Shown in pieces: positions 48,472-64,000 of a stretch of 64,000 nt of DNA (the stretch's first letter is position 1; every line of letters begins with the position of its first letter). Under the pieces are notes generated by a model that was not told where the DNA came from, did no database searches, and saw only the letters and a program-made list of their open reading frames with translations. The stretch covers positions 26,868,227 to 26,932,226 of the forward strand of contig NC_134515.1 in the NCBI RefSeq assembly GCF_027942865.1, written 5' to 3'. A program made the position numbers and the translations under genes. The stretch is from Odontesthes bonariensis. Its lineage: Eukaryota; Chordata; Actinopteri; Atheriniformes; Atherinopsidae.

Positions 48472-48477
48472 AATAAA
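48472..48477 (+). terminator. ilrun: Candidate ilrun polyadenylation signal
   Basis: AATAAA on the plus strand 4.4 kb after the ilrun stop; another is at 47978-47983. Use of either is unproven. Confidence 0.3.
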
Positions 48478-51179
48478 GCCATAAATTAAGTTTCTATGTT
48501 AATTATAATTAGGAGATAAAATCACAAAATAAAAAAAAAACACAAAAAGTTAATTAAAAAAAAAGAATAAAAAAAAACCACACAGACACTACCTTTTTTT
48601 TTTCCAATAAACTTGTTTCCCTTTCAAACCAATATCGCAATATTGACACCATCACACCAAATTTGATTTGTTTTGGTTTTTGTTGTTGTTGTCTTCTTTT
48701 TTTTTTTTTTATCACTGCCGTCATAATCATCTGTGGTCATAATCATCTTTATGCATATTTAAATGAACTTCTTGTTACATCAAGATGAACAGGCACTACA
48801 CCAGTTAGGAGATAAAAGTACATCACTAACTATGAACATACATCTTCTAGACCGCTAATATAGGGTTTCCACAACGCGAGCTGCTGTCCCCTGTGTGCAT
48901 AAGGAAGAGATCAACATAGAAAAAAAAAAGCATTTACATGTACACCTTTTTACTGCCTCAACGTGGTTAGGTCTCAGTTTCAACTCAACACAGTTGTACA
49001 GTTACAATAGAATATAATCTTTAAATTACATCATCATATACAAATCTGACAGCGTGGGATAACGTCACGCTTTTTATGATACACTGACAATTCCATTGCA
49101 ATAAAATTCATACAATATGGTACCTATTACTTAAGATGTTTTCCATTGCTGTAATTTAATGAAACACATTTACATGTATAACACTACATTTTGTCTTAAT
49201 AGTCAATCACTTGCATTTTTTTTCCTTTTTTTTTTTCTGTTACAATTACACAACTCATACACACTGGATGATGAAGGTGTTTTACCCCAAAAATATTAAC
49301 CTGTTGATTATGTCTTTGAGCTTGCATGTGTTGTGTACATTGTGTGTCTACTACTTGTGTGTTCGCGTATGTGTGGCTATGTGAGTGTGTGTACGTGCAT
49401 CCAGGATGTTGGACATTTGGACGACAGGAGTCCTTTTTGCTATGCTGGACAGCTTTACTCTAAGACACAACTTGTGAGCTGGTGATGTGTTTTTTTTCCC
49501 CCTCATGTTTGAGACCCTAACCTGTCGAATCCTGTTGCAGACACAGAGCTAAACACATCTGACCCCTGTTGGTCCGGTGACTTTTATAAATATTCGGACA
49601 ACTAAGTTATAAAAAGGATTGCTGCCTTCTAATCATAGATTTAGGTGAGACTTGTAAGAAGACAACTCACAAATTAATCAATCAAATATAGATGTATGCA
49701 ATTCCTGCCAAGAGTCGATACACTGTGCACCACTGGTGACATGTATTCCCTGTGTCGTTAAGATATGTTTTTTTCAGACAAATGAGTTTGGGATGGACTG
49801 GGAAGCAACTACGAGTTCACTGAAACGGTTTCACATGTGATATGTGAAATTAGTGCATGGGGGAGAAAACAGTTGATGGTACTGGGTCATTCTTTGGCTC
49901 AGCAGGGATACGGGCCACACAACTAGTGCTTTTAGCTAGGCAAGGCTTTTTAATGACTGTGGAGAATGATGTTTTGTTAAAATGCCCATTTTCAAGCCCA
50001 ATCACTAGTACATTCATGTTCTGTTGGAGAGGCGTCAATGTGCAGACAACAGCCTGTGAACAGTAATGTACTGACATCCCTCCATCGGCCCTTTGCTCTG
50101 GAAAAAAAAAGAAGAGTCCCAGGCACAAGTGCTGTTCAAGATCTCCCACTTATAATGCAGTGGCATCCTCAAGAAGACTTCATCTTGGCTCTGAGAGAAT
50201 GTGTCACACACACGTGTTGTTAGCAGAGGTGGATTCAAATGAAACCTGATTTATCAAACCATTAATGAAAGCTTCTGCACAAACCATAAATCCTTTCCAT
50301 GATTTTGCATGAGGATGATATTGTCAAAGGATTTACATGGCTTGAAAGAAATAATAAAATAAATACATGAACGGCAAAAGCACAACAAACATAAAATCAG
50401 TTCATCGAGAAGCTTTCTCATGTGAAACCAGAAGCACGCGTGCATGTCCAGAGGCATGTAATGCTGCATTTGGAGTTGAAAGTTTTGCATCAAGTTGTAG
50501 CCTAAAACGAGGCTGCAGGAGTCGGGGGGGAAATGTAAGTCTTTGCATAGCACATGCTGCTATGCAAGTTCAGAAACAGTTCAAAACACGTAGCACTGCA
50601 CACACTGGAGTAGAGGCTGGACCAAATCACAAAGAAAAGTGAACAAGAAGAAAAAAAAAAGAGGATACTGTCTGTGGTACTTCTAACACTACACAGCATT
50701 CCTGATGTAAGAATGACATACACAGCATTGAAAATGCTACACAAAATGGCAACACACTGTATGTACACAATGCAGGTTGGAGAAGCTCATCCTTGTCAAA
50801 TGGGTGGAACTGATTATATAATCCTCCCTTTTTCACAAAAGAACACACTGCAAGTTTTAATAAGCTGCATTATAGGTTAAACACCGCTGCACAGAGAAGC
50901 AATGTGTTCCTGCACTGTCGTGATGTTATAGTAGAGTGTGTATACTGGTATAACTGCTCCTGTTTTTTGAATGTGTAAGTCCACCCACCCCAAATGCTCG
51001 TTAAAATATGTTATACTGATATACTGTCTTTTAGGTTACTAAGTTGTATTTAGGCAAGACTGCTTGGCGCATCTGTTGGGCAAGGGATGTGTAGCTCTTA
51101 AGTCTCTGGCTATGTGCGGTGCAGTTGGACGGGACAGTTCAAGCTGCCTCCTGTGGCATGTCCTTGTCCAGTTACGTGA

Positions 51180-62382
<11,203 letters not shown>

Positions 62383-62402
<20 letters not shown>

Positions 62403-62469
62403 TTTCCTGGATGTGGCAAAGCACTCTAAAGACTAAACCTGTCCTCTGCAGCAAAGCTGGGTTCCTCAT
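62383..62469 (-). other. Upstream ORF overlapping the pacsin1 start codon
   Basis: An ATG at 62467-62469, 67 nt upstream of the main ATG, opens a 28-codon frame that ends at TGA 62383-62385, inside codons 6-7 of pacsin1. It lies in the +1 frame relative to the CDS. An acceptor CTTTCAG at 62473-62479 suggests the uATG lies just inside a 5' UTR/coding exon starting at 62472, so it would be in the mature mRNA. Translation is inferred. Confidence 0.5.
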
Positions 62470-62472
62470 GCA

Positions 62473-64000
62473 CTGAAAGAGACGGAGAGAGCAACAACAA
62501 AATGAAACAGTAGCATCACACAATTACAGAGTGAAAGCAGCACAGCGAGAAGGCCTCTGTGTAACTGTGATAACCAGGGGGAGAATTTCACTTGGGGGGG
62601 GGGGGGTTCTATTTAAGAATTTTATAATAATGAGACAGAAATAGTGTCCTCCACCAAGCATACAGAGCTGTGCCCTGAAGAATCTTAAAGGGCACCTTAG
62701 ACGGTGTGTCCTAGAAAAGACGCCACAGCGAGCGGGGCTTCGCACAGCGCTGACCCTAAATCTTTCCACAGTAAACCCTTATTGTTTAGACATATTACAT
62801 CTGGGAGATGGATGAAAACAAACAAACACACACACACAAAATACAACTACATGGCATTCATCTGCCCAGAACGGTCCTTTGTGTGCAAATAGACTATAAT
62901 TACAGCCTTGAAATAGAAGAAAACAAACAATGAAAAAAGATCAAGTTATCTATTTATGCACCTCTCTGTTTCCCTTCATCATGTGCTCTATTTACCAATT
63001 ACTTGCTTAAGTCCACAGTTCCTCCTGGAATCCCTCAAGTATTTAAGGTGGTTCATATTAATTTATTTGATGTTTATTCAATATCTCACCACCAAGGTCA
63101 AAATAGAAGACACTGTTCTCTACTTTGTTGGTGTTGAACTGTGTCTGAAGCCTAATCCATTTTGCTCTCTTGACTAATGCCTTTCCCCTGACACAGAGCT
63201 CTTCATTGCATTACAGCAGGAAGTAGAAGAATAAAACTTATGTAAAATTAATAAGGCTTTGTTAATAAAGTTTGTGGCAGACACGGTTACTTGGTCTTTA
63301 TAATTACAATGGATAGTGGAGGATTGTAGTTATTATCTCAATTCTGCACAAGCTCCAACAGTGCAAACTACTTCTAACGCTGTTAATATTTTTAATTAAA
63401 ATGATAAGGAGTTTTGCAAATTGCTATTAGTATGCAGAGTCCAAAATCTGTGAAGGTTCGACACGCACCATAGAGGTGAAGATGAAAGATGACTCGTGGC
63501 CATTTCAGATTAAAATCTGAGTCAGCAGTCTTCAGACTGCTGCATCACAAGTAAAAATGTTACCAGAGCCCTTCATGCTTCATCCTTCAACCTCCTTTTG
63601 AAGTCAAGCACAAATGAATTCCTGCAACATCCTTCATCCCTGAAGAAAAAAAAAGAAATCAAAGATAGCTTGATTCATTAGGCTAAGTTAGAAAGTGGGC
63701 TGACCTCACTTTCTCTGTGCACAAATATCAACATAATTGCCCTTAAAAATAATTTGTCTTGAAACAACAGTGAACTCACAAAGGTAGAAAAGTATGTTCA
63801 TAGATAGGTTATGGAACATACCTAACTTTCACAGGGCCTGATCAAAATATTATTAGGGGAACCTGTACAGCCTTTTGAACTGGTTATGGTTGCAGCCAGA
63901 ATGTTTCTGCAGAACACTGACTGACACTAAGCCGTGTTTTATCAAAGCCACTGCTTACAATAATTAGCCCTTTCACCAGTCTGTGAGTATTTCAGCAGTC
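62473..64000 (-). other. pacsin1 5' flank or 5' UTR intron
   Basis: Upstream of the putative splice acceptor at 62473 nothing coding was recognised. The presence of the acceptor suggests this is intron and that the pacsin1 promoter lies beyond or near the right edge. It includes a G-run near 62595-62607. Confidence 0.55.

Larger units (their letters stand above)
44071..51179. other. ilrun 3' UTR, convergent spacer and pacsin1 3' UTR
   Basis: 7.1 kb between two convergent stop codons. Plus-strand AATAAA occurs at 47978-47983 and 48472-48477, fitting a long ilrun 3' UTR. The first minus-strand AATAAA downstream of pacsin1 is at 48352-48357, giving a 3' UTR of about 2.8 kb. A T12G14 run (45549-45574) and an AT microsatellite (47591-47640) are present. 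No ETS-domain (SPDEF) or other coding exon was seen. Confidence 0.55.

Overview
This is a vertebrate nuclear window, almost certainly from a ray-finned (teleost) fish. Genes are split into many short exons with GT-AG introns and vertebrate-type protein sequence. Introns are mostly small, and long mono- and dinucleotide runs are frequent. Fish-type transposon remnants are present (piggyBac with TTAA ends, L2-like and L1-like LINE pieces, a hAT-like piece). The exact species cannot be read from the sequence; a percomorph would fit.

Five protein-coding genes could be reconstructed exon by exon. From left to right they are ANKS1A (minus; only the first three coding exons, the gene runs off the left edge), TAF11 (plus, complete, 205 aa), BLTP3A/UHRF1BP1 (minus, complete, 21 coding exons, 1343 aa), ILRUN/C6orf106 (plus, complete, 289 aa) and PACSIN1 (minus, complete CDS, 439 aa). 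In the four complete genes every exon junction keeps frame and the total length is divisible by three. Order and relative orientation match human 6p21.31, read in the opposite direction. SNRPC (between ILRUN and UHRF1BP1 in human) and SPDEF (between PACSIN1 and ILRUN in human) were not found.

Layout: 1-15.3 kb is ANKS1A, mostly intron with simple repeats and a 39-bp minisatellite. 15.3-16.9 kb is the ANKS1A/TAF11 head-to-head spacer. 16.6-18.5 kb is TAF11. 18.5-35.3 kb is BLTP3A with a roughly 2.2-2.5 kb 3' UTR, tail to tail with TAF11. 35.3-36.3 kb is a 1-kb BLTP3A/ILRUN divergent promoter with a TATA box and an M-box/CLEAR-like E-box. 36.3-44.1 kb is ILRUN, whose last intron holds a truncated piggyBac element and LINE/hAT-like debris. 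44.1-51.2 kb is the ILRUN/PACSIN1 convergent spacer. 51.2-62.5 kb is PACSIN1, with an L1-like 3' end in one intron. 62.5-64 kb is PACSIN1 5' flank or upstream intron.

The genes do not form a pathway. They are a scaffold adaptor (ANKS1A), a TFIID subunit (TAF11), a bridge-like lipid transfer protein of late endocytic membranes (BLTP3A), an FW-domain regulator of antiviral and inflammatory transcription (ILRUN) and an F-BAR/SH3 endocytic protein (PACSIN1). I found no undescribed multi-gene system. The most useful observations are the loss of both NPF motifs from this PACSIN1, the fish-specific BLTP3A-ILRUN head-to-head pair, a candidate LC3-binding motif in BLTP3A, a GC-AG intron in BLTP3A, and a 1.09-kb piggyBac derivative that keeps an open N-terminal transposase reading frame.
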